Positions 1 to 7,869 of a stretch of 38,063 nt of DNA are shown one piece after another. The position numbers were made by a program, and so were the translations under genes. Each line of letters opens with the position of its first letter. The stretch's first letter is position 1. Under the pieces are notes generated by a model. It was not told the DNA's origin. It did no database searches and was given only the letters and a program-made list of their open reading frames with translations. This stretch comes from an uncultured Prevotellaceae bacterium (GTDB lineage Bacteria > Bacteroidota > Bacteroidia > Bacteroidales > Bacteroidaceae): assembly GCA_902794405.1 (NCBI GenBank), contig CADBHI010000055.1, positions 1-38,063 on the forward strand. The letters run 5' to 3'.

Positions 1-99
1 GAAGTGGGCTACATGGTAGGATTCTCTAATCCCTCCTATTTCTCAAAGTGTTTCCAGAAACAGTTTGGCATCCGCCCAGGAGATTATATGAAACGATGA
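1..99 (+). CDS. C-terminal end of an AraC-family DNA-binding protein (partial)
   Basis: The reading frame is open from base 1 and stops with TGA at 97-99, giving 32 residues. The string [17 protein letters not shown] followed by RPGDY is the signature second helix-turn-helix of AraC/XylS regulators, where F-x-x-x-SYFS-x-x-FK contacts DNA. The rest of the gene lies left of the window, so I cannot tell a one-component AraC protein from the C-terminus of a hybrid two-component sensor, which is common in Bacteroidales. It ends 17 bases before the aminotransferase start on the same strand, so the two may be cotranscribed. The family call is firm; the exact architecture is unknown. Confidence 0.85.
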   Translation, partial: EVGYMVGFSNPSYFSKCFQKQFGIRPGDYMKR

Positions 100-116
100 A
101 TTAAGTATTAAGTGAT

Positions 117-1298
117 ATGAGACCTCTATCTATACGAACGGCGGGCTTCACGGATTCTATCATCCGGCGGATGACCCGCATCAGCAATCGCTACGGAGCC
201 ATCAATCTTTCGCAGGGATTCCCAGACTTCGACCCACCAAAGGAGATGACCGACCGGCTGGCGGAGATTGCATCTGTAGGACCACATCAGTATGCCATTA
301 CCTGGGGCGCACAGAACTTCCGTGAGGCTCTGGCCAAGAAGCAGAGCCGCTGGACGGGACTTCCAATAGATGCAGATAAAAACATCGTCGTTACTTGCGG
401 CTCAACTGAGGCCATGATGGCTGCGATGATGACAGTCGTAAACCCTGGTGATAAAGTTGTCATTTTCTCTCCATTCTATGAGAACTATACTGCCGACACG
501 ATTCTGACGGGGGCAGAACCTGTCTATATCCCGCTTGTCCCGCCGACCTATTCATTCGATGCCAATCTGATTGAAGATGCCTTCAAGCAGGGAGCCAAGG
601 CTTTGGTGTTGTGCAACCCGTCTAATCCGTGCGGCAAGGTCTTCACTCGAAAGGAACTTGAGCAGATTGCGGACATCGTCATCAGATATGACGGCTATGT
701 CATAACGGATGAGGTATACGAACATATCGTCTATGCTCCACACAAGCATGTCTATATCTCCACGCTACCTGGTATGTGGGAACGTACCATATCTTGCAGT
801 TCGCTCTCCAAGACCTACAGCATTACCGGTTGGCGTCTGGGCCATGTCATTGCTCCAGAGCGTATCATCGACCGTGTGAAGAAAGTACACGATTTCCTGA
901 CCGTTGGTGCGGCGGCTCCTTTGATGGAGGCAGCAACAGTAGGTCTTTGCTTCCCTGACAGCTACTACGACAAACTTCAGGCACACTACACCCACATGAA
1001 ACAGCTCTTCTGTGACGGTCTTCGCCAGTTCGGACTGGATTTTACCGATCCGCAAGGAGCCTACTACGTATTGCTTGACGTCTCCAAATACGGCGTGAAA
1101 GACGACTTACACTTCTGCGAGTGGCTGGCTGAGCATGTCGGCGTTGGTGCTGTCCCCGGCAGTTGTTTCTTTAAAGAGGATGTGAATCACTTAATCCGTT
1201 TCCACTTTGCCAAACGCGACGAGACACTTCTTGCTGCACTTGACCGTCTGTCTGAATTGGAAGCAAAAGCTAAGCTCTATAGCTCGACTTTAACGTAG
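117..1298 (+). CDS. PLP-dependent class I/II aminotransferase
   Basis: This is a cytosolic fold-type I aminotransferase of 393 residues, the usual length for the family. Visible landmarks are the NPxNP turn at residues 167-171 (Asn170 expected to contact the cofactor), Asp198 in the ITDEVYE motif (binds the pyridine nitrogen), the Schiff-base Lys232 in SLSKTY, Arg240 in the TGWRLG stretch, and a C-terminal LIRFHFAKR segment expected to hold the arginine that binds the substrate carboxylate. The N-terminal INLSQGFPDF is typical of the methionine/kynurenine/aspartate-type subgroup (YbdL-like). The substrate cannot be settled from sequence; a methionine or aromatic amino acid/2-oxoacid pair is plausible. 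ATG at 117 lies 17 bases after the preceding stop. No anomalies are seen. Confidence 0.9.
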   Translation: MRPLSIRTAGFTDSIIRRMTRISNRYGAINLSQGFPDFDPPKEMTDRLAEIASVGPHQYAITWGAQNFREALAKKQSRWTGLPIDADKNIVVTCGSTEAMMAAMMTVVNPGDKVVIFSPFYENYTADTILTGAEPVYIPLVPPTYSFDANLIEDAFKQGAKALVLCNPSNPCGKVFTRKELEQIADIVIRYDGYVITDEVYEHIVYAPHKHVYISTLPGMWERTISCSSLSKTYSITGWRLGHVIAPERIIDRVKKVHDFLTVGAAAPLMEAATVGLCFPDSYYDKLQAHYTHMKQLFCDGLRQFGLDFTDPQGAYYVLLDVSKYGVKDDLHFCEWLAEHVGVGAVPGSCFFKEDVNHLIRFHFAKRDETLLAALDRLSELEAKAKLYSSTLT

Positions 1299-1336
1299 AT
1301 TAACCAAGTAAAACAACGTAAGTTGGTAACTTTTGC

Positions 1337-1344
1337 TACCTTTG
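1337..1344 (+). promoter_or_regulatory. Probable -7 element (TACCTTTG) for the oxidoreductase gene
   Basis: TACCTTTG matches the Bacteroidetes -7 consensus TAnnTTTG and lies 42 bases before the ATG at 1387. I do not see a good TTTG at the expected distance upstream, so this is a half-supported promoter. It suggests the oxidoreductase-MATE pair is transcribed independently of the aminotransferase. Confidence 0.45.
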
Positions 1345-1386
1345 CGCCATAATTTGAGAATACGCAGAAACTTGAAATAATAAGAT

Positions 1387-2007
1387 ATGAAGGTACTATT
1401 GATTAATGGAAGCCCCCGTGACAATGGCAACACATTCACCGCTCTGAGCGAAGTGGCTAAGACGCTGAATGACGAGGGCATTGAAACAGAGATTATCAGC
1501 ATCGGCAAGCAGGCTGTGCAAGGCTGCATTGCCTGTGGCATGTGTGGAAGGAATGGTGCCAGATGCACATTCCATGACGACTTATACTACAAGGTATGGA
1601 GAGCTGTGAAGGACGGAATTGACGGGCTGGTCGTTGGTTCGCCCGTCTATTATGGAGGCCCTAACGGTTCACTCTGTGCCTTGCTCGACCGCGTGTTCTA
1701 TTCATTAAGTAGTGAACTTCGCTTCAAGCCTGCTGCCAGCGTAGTAGTGTGTCGAAGAGGTGGTGCATCGGCAGCCTTCGACCGTCTGAACAAGTATTTC
1801 ACGATGTCGAACATGCCCCTTGCCAGTTCACAGTACTGGAACATGGCCTACGGACAGACTCCCGGCCAGGCAGCACAGGATGAGGAGGGCATGCAGACGA
1901 TGCGAACCCTTGCCCGCAACATGGCCTGGATGATTCGCAAGCTCAATGTGGCTGAGGATGGACATCCGAAGTTGGAGAGTCGCATCAGGACCAGCTTCAT
2001 CAGATAA
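1387..2007 (+). CDS. Flavodoxin-fold NAD(P)H-dependent oxidoreductase
   Basis: This is a 206-residue FMN-binding reductase of the NADPH-dependent FMN reductase/iron-sulfur-flavoprotein-like group. The N-terminal MKVLLINGSPR with GNT (residues 8-16) is the phosphate-binding loop of the flavodoxin fold. GSPVYYGGP (84-92) is the second FMN loop. A cysteine cluster, Cys47, Cys50, Cys53 and Cys60, is common in this subfamily and in some members binds a metal or an Fe-S cluster; whether it does here is not known. The physiological electron acceptor cannot be predicted. The stop codon lies one base before the ATG of the MATE gene, so the two are very likely translated from one mRNA. That pairing hints at shared use in handling redox-active or toxic small molecules. 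Confidence 0.85.
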   Translation: MKVLLINGSPRDNGNTFTALSEVAKTLNDEGIETEIISIGKQAVQGCIACGMCGRNGARCTFHDDLYYKVWRAVKDGIDGLVVGSPVYYGGPNGSLCALLDRVFYSLSSELRFKPAASVVVCRRGGASAAFDRLNKYFTMSNMPLASSQYWNMAYGQTPGQAAQDEEGMQTMRTLARNMAWMIRKLNVAEDGHPKLESRIRTSFIR

Positions 2008-2008
2008 G

Positions 2009-3352
2009 ATGCCCAACACCTCACTAAAGAGTCAGCTGAAAGTACTCACCATCCCTGTGTTCATCGAGATGGCTCTCGTCATGATGCTGGGAGCCGTCGA
2101 CACAGTTATGCTGAGTCGATACAGCGACAACAGCGTGGCGGCGGTGGGTCTCGACAACCAGCTCATCTCCCTCGTCTTCCTCGTCTATCAGTTCTTCTCG
2201 ATGGGTGCCGCCATTCTCTGTGCCCAGTACATTGGTGCAGGACTCCGGAAACGGCTCGTGCAGGTGGTAGGCATGGCACTCACGGTGAATCTGATGTTGG
2301 GACTGGCTGTCAGCGCCCTACTCTATTTCTATGCCGAAGGACTTCTGACGCTGATGGGACTGCGCCCGGAACTGATGGGCGACGGACTGGTATATCTGCG
2401 ACTCACAGGCGCCCTATCGTTCTTCCAAGCTATGTCGCTGACCTTCTCAGCCTCACTACGCAGCGCCGACAAGGTTGTCTATCCTATGGTTGTCACGGGC
2501 ATTGTCAACGTGCTCAACATCATTGGCAACTACGCCCTTATCTTCGGACACTGGGGCTGTCCGCAGTTAGGCGTCGAGGGTGCCGCTATCGCCACAGCCA
2601 CCAGTCGTGCCGTCGCCATGGTGCTGCTCGCCGTCATCCACTTCCGAGTACACATTCCCCGCTTCCCGCTGCACTATTTCCGCCCTATGCCCTGGCAAGA
2701 GCTGCGCAACCTTTTCTATATCGGCATTCCTGCCATGAGCGAGAACATTTCATACTGTCTCTCGCAGGTAGTCATCACCTTTTTCATCAACCAAATCAGC
2801 AACGAGGCCCTCGCCGCCAGAACCTACTGCCACAACATGATCATGTTCGTCTACCTGTTCTGCATCAGCATCACCCAGGGCGGCGACATCCTCGTAGGAC
2901 ATCTGGTCGGACAGCAGCGCCATCAGGCTGCCTATGTCTTAGGCAATTACTTCTTCCGCTGGTCAATGATCATCACCATCAGCGGCTCCATCCTTCTGGC
3001 ACTCGCGGGACGTACCATCCTCAGCGCCTTTACCGACAATCCGGAAATCATCGCCATGGGCGTCTGGGTGCTCGTCATTGACATCTTCCTTGAAGTGGGC
3101 CGCACATCCAATATCTTCGCCGTAGGTACCCTCAGAGCCACTGGCGATGCCATCTATCCTGTCGTCATCGCCATCATCTTCAACTGGAGCATTGCCGTCG
3201 GCCTCAGCTACGTCATCGGCATACCCCTTGGCTTCGGCCTCGTCGGCATGTGGGTTGGATTCGCCCTCGACGAAAACATCCGCGGCATCATCCTCATGCG
3301 ACGATGGCGGTCTGGTAAATGGAAGACAAAGGGATTCGTCAAGAACTATTAA
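2009..3352 (+). CDS. MATE family efflux transporter
   Basis: This is a 447-residue inner-membrane protein with about 12 hydrophobic helices, the normal size and topology for MATE (multidrug and toxic compound extrusion) antiporters. The opening LTIPVFIEMALVMMLGAVDT and the later SxxVAAVG and Q stretch (VGLDNQLI) fit the N-terminal bundle; the second half repeats the same pattern (GIPAMSENISY). Such proteins export cationic drugs or metabolites using Na+ or H+. The open frame extends back to 1946, but the ATG at 2009 directly follows the upstream stop (TAA 2005-2007) and begins the conserved region, so I chose it. Substrates are unknown. It is probably cotranscribed with the flavodoxin-like reductase. 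Confidence 0.9.
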   Translation: MPNTSLKSQLKVLTIPVFIEMALVMMLGAVDTVMLSRYSDNSVAAVGLDNQLISLVFLVYQFFSMGAAILCAQYIGAGLRKRLVQVVGMALTVNLMLGLAVSALLYFYAEGLLTLMGLRPELMGDGLVYLRLTGALSFFQAMSLTFSASLRSADKVVYPMVVTGIVNVLNIIGNYALIFGHWGCPQLGVEGAAIATATSRAVAMVLLAVIHFRVHIPRFPLHYFRPMPWQELRNLFYIGIPAMSENISYCLSQVVITFFINQISNEALAARTYCHNMIMFVYLFCISITQGGDILVGHLVGQQRHQAAYVLGNYFFRWSMIITISGSILLALAGRTILSAFTDNPEIIAMGVWVLVIDIFLEVGRTSNIFAVGTLRATGDAIYPVVIAIIFNWSIAVGLSYVIGIPLGFGLVGMWVGFALDENIRGIILMRRWRSGKWKTKGFVKNY

Positions 3353-3368
3353 TACTTTCAAGTAGTAA

Positions 3369-3428
3369 AGGAGTAAGGAGTTGAGGAGTAAGTAGTAGAT
3401 TACTATACCTCCTCAACTCCTTACTCCT
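3369..3428. terminator. Long inverted repeat between convergent genes, likely bidirectional terminator
   Basis: Arms at 3369-3388 and 3409-3428 are perfect reverse complements over 20 bp, with a 20-base loop. The element sits 16 bases after the MATE stop and 30 bases before the SIMPL stop on the opposite strand, where a terminator serving both strands is expected. The arms are built of GGAGT-type short words, and a further partial copy of the right-arm word follows at about 3428-3445. There is no clean U-tract, so it may instead be a dispersed palindromic repeat. Confidence 0.65.
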
Positions 3429-3458
3429 CAACTCCCTACTCAACTTGCGAAAGTTGAG

Positions 3459-4151
3459 TTAGTCCTTTAACGAATAGGTGATGGTCGTTACCACACGCAA
3501 CTTCTTGATATAAGGCGTATTCTGGTCACGGTTGTCTATCTCGAACTGACCCTGGCCTGCCGTCTGAATCTCACCTAAACGGGCATTACTGGCCTCGGCA
3601 AACTGCTCTGCCGTCTTCTGTGCGTTCTTGATAGCCTCAGCCATCATCTCGGGCTTCATCTGCTGGAACGAAGCATACTCATACTGGGCGTCGCTGTTCT
3701 CGATGGCCACGCCCTGCTTCAGCAGCTCTGCCTGCTGGAAGATAGCCTTCTTCACTTCCTCCACCTTGCCAGTAGCCACCGTGATAGTGGTCGAGACGAT
3801 GTAGCGGAAATTCTTGTTGTTGTCGCCCCACTCACGGGCCTCAAGGTCGCTGATGGATGGCGGGTTGACAGTCACTTCCTTCTCGTCGAGTCCGTTCTGC
3901 TTCAGGAACCTCTTGATCTTGTCCGTCTGCAGGTTGATACCTTCGTAGAGCATGGGCAGGTCGTTGCCCGTCACCTTTGTGCCGATGCTCCACGTCACCT
4001 TGTCGGCAGGCACCTCACGCTCTGCCAAACCCTTTACCGTTACCTTGCGGTCCTTGTTGGCAAAGTCGTCGATGCCAGCCTTCAGGAACCAGCCTAAACA
4101 GATAATTCCTACTGCAATCAATGCTGCAGCAATTAATCGATTCTCTTTCAT
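3459..4151 (-). CDS. SIMPL domain-containing protein (DUF541)
   Basis: This is a 230-residue protein with an N-terminal membrane anchor or signal (residues about 7-25) followed by a SIMPL (DUF541) domain: [19 protein letters not shown] near residue 37, a central region with Y-x-V-S-T-T-I-T-V-A, and a C-terminal V-V-T-T-I-T-Y strand. The family is periplasmic or outer-membrane associated; described members (BP26, YggE-like) have been linked to oxidative stress, and some oligomerise into channel-like rings. No catalytic residues are known. It is the last gene of the GH89 operon, 24 bases after the acyltransferase stop. Its role alongside glycosidase genes is unclear and may be incidental. Confidence 0.85.
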   Translation of the reverse strand: MKENRLIAAALIAVGIICLGWFLKAGIDDFANKDRKVTVKGLAEREVPADKVTWSIGTKVTGNDLPMLYEGINLQTDKIKRFLKQNGLDEKEVTVNPPSISDLEAREWGDNNKNFRYIVSTTITVATGKVEEVKKAIFQQAELLKQGVAIENSDAQYEYASFQQMKPEMMAEAIKNAQKTAEQFAEASNARLGEIQTAGQGQFEIDNRDQNTPYIKKLRVVTTITYSLKD

Positions 4152-4175
4152 ACGCTTTCTTTTTGTTTGATATGC

Positions 4176-5249
4176 TTATAACTTAATATAAATTTCCTTG
4201 CGGTAGAGGACGTAGCCAATGGCGAAGTTGAGCAGCACGAAGTAGACGGCATAGACGAGCGAGGCCGGTTTCAGCGGAGGTACAACGGCGTGAATCCAGC
4301 CATAGACGGTCTCAGAAATGCCATAGTTGCCCAAAAGGATGGCCAACAGTTCGCTCGACACATAGAGGGCAAGAGCGTTGACGCCAAAAACGTGGAAAAA
4401 AGTAGTCCAACCCTTTTTCTGCTGAATGTCAATCACATACATCAGTAACGCCTGAAGGAGGGAGGCCAGTCCGCAGGTCACCATCACATAGCTGGGACTC
4501 CACACATGCTTGTTCAAAGGCAGGCCGTACGACAGCAGCCAGCCTGCTACGACGAGTACCGTACCTACGACGAAGAGGGCGATGACCTTCTGCTCAACGG
4601 ACTCTTTCTTGCGAATGAGCTGGCCACAGTAGAAACCAATCATGACGTGGGCGATTGACGAGATGGTGCCCAACAACCCCTCTGGGTCTACAGGGCTCTT
4701 ATGATAGAGATGTTCGTAGCCGAAGAGGCGGAGGTCGGTCTGTGCCAGGACGTTGATGTCGGCATCCTCGGCATAGCCGTTACCAAAGATAAGGATGGCG
4801 CTATAAATGACTAACAGCAGGGCTGCCACAGGGAGCGTGTAACGGTGGTTACAAAAGAGGGCAAAGAGCGACACGGCACAGTAGCAGAGGGCTATGCGCT
4901 GGAGGACAGCCCAGATACGCAAATGGGCAAGGCCATAGTCACCCGACAGGGCATTGTCGAACCAATGAATGAACAGGCCAATGGCAAAGAGCAGCACCGT
5001 GCGCTTGATAATGCGGCGCAGAACTTTCGGCGTGGGTTTGAACTCCGACTTCACCAACGACAGATAGCACGAGATGCCCATGATGAAGAGAAAGAAGGGG
5101 AATACCAGGTCGCAGGGGGTCAGGCCATTCCACCTGGCGTGCTGGAGCATTTCGTAGGACTCGCCCCAGCCGTTGTTCACAAGAATCATGCCTGCAACGG
5201 TGATGCCGCGCAGGATATCGAGACTGAGAAGACGTTGACTGCTTGACAT
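4176..5249 (-). CDS. HGSNAT-like membrane acyltransferase (DUF5009/NagX type)
   Basis: This is a 357-residue multi-span membrane protein of the heparan-alpha-glucosaminide N-acetyltransferase-like family. The N-terminus has the family hallmark SLDILRGITVAGMILVNN, then LQHARWNGLTPCDLVFPFF. His37 in the QHARWNGL motif lines up with the histidine (His269) reported as the acetyl carrier in human HGSNAT. About ten hydrophobic helices follow. The human enzyme moves acetyl from cytosolic acetyl-CoA across the membrane onto terminal glucosamine; by analogy this one may acetylate an amino sugar on the periplasmic side. The gene lies 22 bases downstream of a GH89 alpha-N-acetylglucosaminidase, the enzyme that acts after HGSNAT in heparan sulfate breakdown. 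Substrate is inferred, not shown. Confidence 0.85.
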   Translation of the reverse strand: MSSSQRLLSLDILRGITVAGMILVNNGWGESYEMLQHARWNGLTPCDLVFPFFLFIMGISCYLSLVKSEFKPTPKVLRRIIKRTVLLFAIGLFIHWFDNALSGDYGLAHLRIWAVLQRIALCYCAVSLFALFCNHRYTLPVAALLLVIYSAILIFGNGYAEDADINVLAQTDLRLFGYEHLYHKSPVDPEGLLGTISSIAHVMIGFYCGQLIRKKESVEQKVIALFVVGTVLVVAGWLLSYGLPLNKHVWSPSYVMVTCGLASLLQALLMYVIDIQQKKGWTTFFHVFGVNALALYVSSELLAILLGNYGISETVYGWIHAVVPPLKPASLVYAVYFVLLNFAIGYVLYRKEIYIKL

Positions 5250-5271
5250 AATTAGTAATGAGTAATTATGA

Positions 5272-7509
5272 TTACTTTGTTGGGGTTAGAAGTAGATGGA
5301 TGGCTTCGCGGGACACGTCGATGGGGGAGCCTTCAGGGGCGGAGGTATAGACATTGTGCTGGAGCGTCCAGGGCTCCTCGATGGCGTAGTAGTCGAGTTT
5401 CACCTCTTGTGGCAGAGCCATCTTGAACAGCTCGGCAGCCGTCTTCGAGGCATTGGGACCTCCACCCAGCAGTTCGGGCTGGGGCGCCATCTGAGCCTTC
5501 ATCTGCGCCGCAAGGGCATCGAAGTAGGTTTTCCAGCGCACATAGTAGAAGTCTTTCAGAAGTCCCTGCCACTCCTTGTGGGCATAGTCGCGCAGCCCGC
5601 CAGTATCGGCACAGTAGCGATTGCCCCAAGTGGTAATCTGCACACGGGCATTCCATTCATACAGGTCTTGTTCCTGTGGGGTGGTGCCACAGTTGCGAGC
5701 GGCTTGTGTCCAATGGCCTAAGCGGAACTCTGAGCATGTGCCCAGCAGTTTGTCCTGCATCAGCAGTAGCTGAAGGAAACGTTCCGCATCCTTATCGAAC
5801 GCCTGACGAGCAAAAGCCTTATAGTCACCAATGGTGCGCTGATATTGCAGACGGGCCTGGTCGGCAAGCGCCTGACGGGTGATGTCGACAAGGTCGTACT
5901 CGAAGTTCTTGTTGCCGCGATACTTCTCGGCAACGCTATTCATCAGGCGGGCAGCCTCCAAGGTCGAGGCAGGGTCGTAGTAGTTTTTCATCTTCGACCA
6001 AGACGATGCCTGGAAGTTGTCGAGCGAGGGCCGTCCGCAGAAAATGCTCTCGTGAGGGCCCTGCTGGTTGTTGCCTGCTGGACAGTTATAGATGGTCTGT
6101 GCTAACAGTATCCATGCTTCCTCTATAGCAGGATCCTTCACCCCGTAGCGGGCCTTGACATATTGGCGTACCCAGTCCTCCTTCGTAAACTTCTCGGGTC
6201 GCCAGGGCAATTCGCTCATCAGTTCGAACATCACAGGGTTGTTCTCCGAACCCTCCATCGTGAAGCCGATACCCTTCAGCGTATGCTCCTTACACGAATA
6301 GAAATTGTTGAGAAGCTGGTCCATGCGGCCATGCAGGCCGACGTTGGCTCCGAAGTTCTCCAACAGACAGAAGAGCCACTCGTGCTGCTTGTAACCCTCC
6401 TCGCGTTTCCAGATGGAGGGGGCACCGAACATCGGGCGGCACTCCGAGAAGAGGTCAAGCACCAGTAGGTCGCCCACCCGCATATTGTCGATCATAGCCG
6501 GACGCGGATTCTCCGTCCATCCCTGCACCACCCAGACGGCCTTCGGGTTGACGCGCTTCATTGCTGCCATCATCGCCTCGCCTGCCTTGGCATAGTCGAT
6601 GGCTGCATTATCATGGCTCTCGTGGAAGGGGTCCATCGAGTAGTAGTCGGACTTTCCGAAAAGCTTCGTCAGCTCATTATAATACAAAGTGGCTATCTCA
6701 GCAAAACGCGGATCGGTTGGCATGAGATTGGCAGGGCGCTGGAAACCGTTCCACAGCCCAGCATCAGCCACGTTCAGGTGCAGCCTTTCCTTCGCATCGT
6801 GGGGCACCATACCGCAATAGCCTGGCAACACGGGATGCATGCCAAAGCGTTTCATGCGGGCCAGTATCTGCTTCTGCAGCTTCTCCTGCCGCTCATACCA
6901 CGACAGGGGCAGCGGTCCACCCCACCCTTCGAGGTTGTTCATGGCCCACCACGCCAAGAAGGCGGGACCAGCAATAAACTTGCCCACTTCCTCGTCTGAA
7001 TAGCCAAGCTTCAGCAGCATGTTGCGCCATACGCACTCCTCGCCGACAATGGCTAAGGGCAGGTTCACGCCGTGCAGACAGAGCCAGTCGAGTTCCTGCT
7101 CCCAGCGCTTCCAATCCCAGAAGGCCATCGAGTAGGAGAACGTGCAGTAGTTGAAGGCGTATCTCAGCGTGAGGTCGGTCTCGTGGCGCTCTTTCCGTGC
7201 GACGACAGGCAACACGTCGGGCAGCTTAGCCTGCATCTGGTTCCACGTAAGGTGGATGCCGGCATAATATTTCAGGTACCAGTTCACGCCCGAGGCGATG
7301 TTTACCCACGAGTTACCTCTCACTACGACCCGCTTGCCCGCCTGGTCCAACTCGAAAAAGTCCTTCGCCCCTTTCACCAATTCAATCTTAAACTTGGCCG
7401 ATGCTCCCCTATCGATACGTTCAAGCAGTTCGTCCACAGGGGTCGGGCGTGCGAACGAGACAACTAATGACAAGCAAAGGGCTACGAGTAGACAAATGGT
7501 TTTCTTCAT
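5272..7509 (-). CDS. Alpha-N-acetylglucosaminidase (glycoside hydrolase family 89)
   Basis: This is a 745-residue secreted enzyme: signal peptide 1-20 (cleavage after SFA), an N-terminal alpha/beta domain to about residue 100, then the catalytic barrel and an all-helical C-terminal domain, as in human NAGLU. Expected catalytic glutamates are visible: Glu297 in DPFHE (matching human Glu316 in TFNE) and Glu419 in TMEGSENN (matching human Glu446 in PEG-x-x-x-N). The family removes terminal alpha-linked GlcNAc from heparan sulfate or from mucin-type GlcNAc-alpha-1,4-Gal. It is the first gene of an operon with the HGSNAT-like acyltransferase and the SIMPL gene, behind a -7 element at 7532-7539. 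Absence of SusC/SusD genes here means it is not in a classical PUL within this window. Confidence 0.93.
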   Translation of the reverse strand: MKKTICLLVALCLSLVVSFARPTPVDELLERIDRGASAKFKIELVKGAKDFFELDQAGKRVVVRGNSWVNIASGVNWYLKYYAGIHLTWNQMQAKLPDVLPVVARKERHETDLTLRYAFNYCTFSYSMAFWDWKRWEQELDWLCLHGVNLPLAIVGEECVWRNMLLKLGYSDEEVGKFIAGPAFLAWWAMNNLEGWGGPLPLSWYERQEKLQKQILARMKRFGMHPVLPGYCGMVPHDAKERLHLNVADAGLWNGFQRPANLMPTDPRFAEIATLYYNELTKLFGKSDYYSMDPFHESHDNAAIDYAKAGEAMMAAMKRVNPKAVWVVQGWTENPRPAMIDNMRVGDLLVLDLFSECRPMFGAPSIWKREEGYKQHEWLFCLLENFGANVGLHGRMDQLLNNFYSCKEHTLKGIGFTMEGSENNPVMFELMSELPWRPEKFTKEDWVRQYVKARYGVKDPAIEEAWILLAQTIYNCPAGNNQQGPHESIFCGRPSLDNFQASSWSKMKNYYDPASTLEAARLMNSVAEKYRGNKNFEYDLVDITRQALADQARLQYQRTIGDYKAFARQAFDKDAERFLQLLLMQDKLLGTCSEFRLGHWTQAARNCGTTPQEQDLYEWNARVQITTWGNRYCADTGGLRDYAHKEWQGLLKDFYYVRWKTYFDALAAQMKAQMAPQPELLGGGPNASKTAAELFKMALPQEVKLDYYAIEEPWTLQHNVYTSAPEGSPIDVSREAIHLLLTPTK

Positions 7510-7531
7510 TTCCGGTTGTTATTTGACACTG

Positions 7532-7600
7532 CAAAGATATCAGTTTCTTTTGTAATTGCAGCGTAAACGTCCCGACATTTGGAATCTTTAACCACCTTTT
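7532..7600 (-). promoter_or_regulatory. Promoter module of the GH89 operon with conserved upstream block
   Basis: TATCTTTG (minus strand, 7532-7539) fits the TAnnTTTG -7 element, 22 bases before the GH89 ATG. No TTTG -33 element is at the usual spacing. Instead a 14-bp stretch (7543-7556) and a 36-bp block (7565-7600) are identical to sequences at 11267-11280 and 11289-11324 in front of the membrane-anchored regulator, at the same distances from its -7 element. The missing -33 box plus the conserved block suggests activator-dependent or alternative-sigma transcription. Confidence 0.6.
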
Positions 7601-7632
7601 TAGTTTGTTACGCCCTTCCAACCAAAGAAGAC

Positions 7633-7869
7633 TTACTCCTTTCTGAGGATGCCGACGACAATCAGCAAGTAGCCGGCGAGGCAAAGCACGGGGGCAATGA
7701 CAATTCTACGGGTGGAGAAGATGTCGGGATTGAAGGACTGCTCCGTGCTACCCGGGCCAGACATCAGCAGGTAGCCGACGACTATCAGGACACAGGCTGC
7801 AATCAGGATGCCACGACTGGTCAGTATGGCTCGGAGTAAGCGTTTTGAGCTATTGGAGAAAGTGTTCAT
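7633..7869 (-). CDS. DUF3098 small membrane protein
   Basis: This is a 78-residue protein with two transmembrane helices (about 17-37 and 57-75) separated by a short loop containing MSGPGS, then NPDIFSTRRIVIAP. That pattern is characteristic of DUF3098, a Bacteroidetes family of unknown function. An upstream ATG at 7908 would add 13 residues, but ATG 7869 begins right at the family-like N-terminus and overlaps the end of the DUF2723 gene by 20 bases, a common coupling arrangement. No biochemical role is known; pairing with DUF2723 may mean a shared envelope function. Confidence 0.75.
   Translation of the reverse strand: MNTFSNSSKRLLRAILTSRGILIAACVLIVVGYLLMSGPGSTEQSFNPDIFSTRRIVIAPVLCLAGYLLIVVGILRKE

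Noticed and set aside
2963-3361. Antisense frame of 132 codons over the MATE gene
   Set aside because: It has a highly acidic, biased composition typical of antisense shadows, and the MATE protein is well supported on the other strand.
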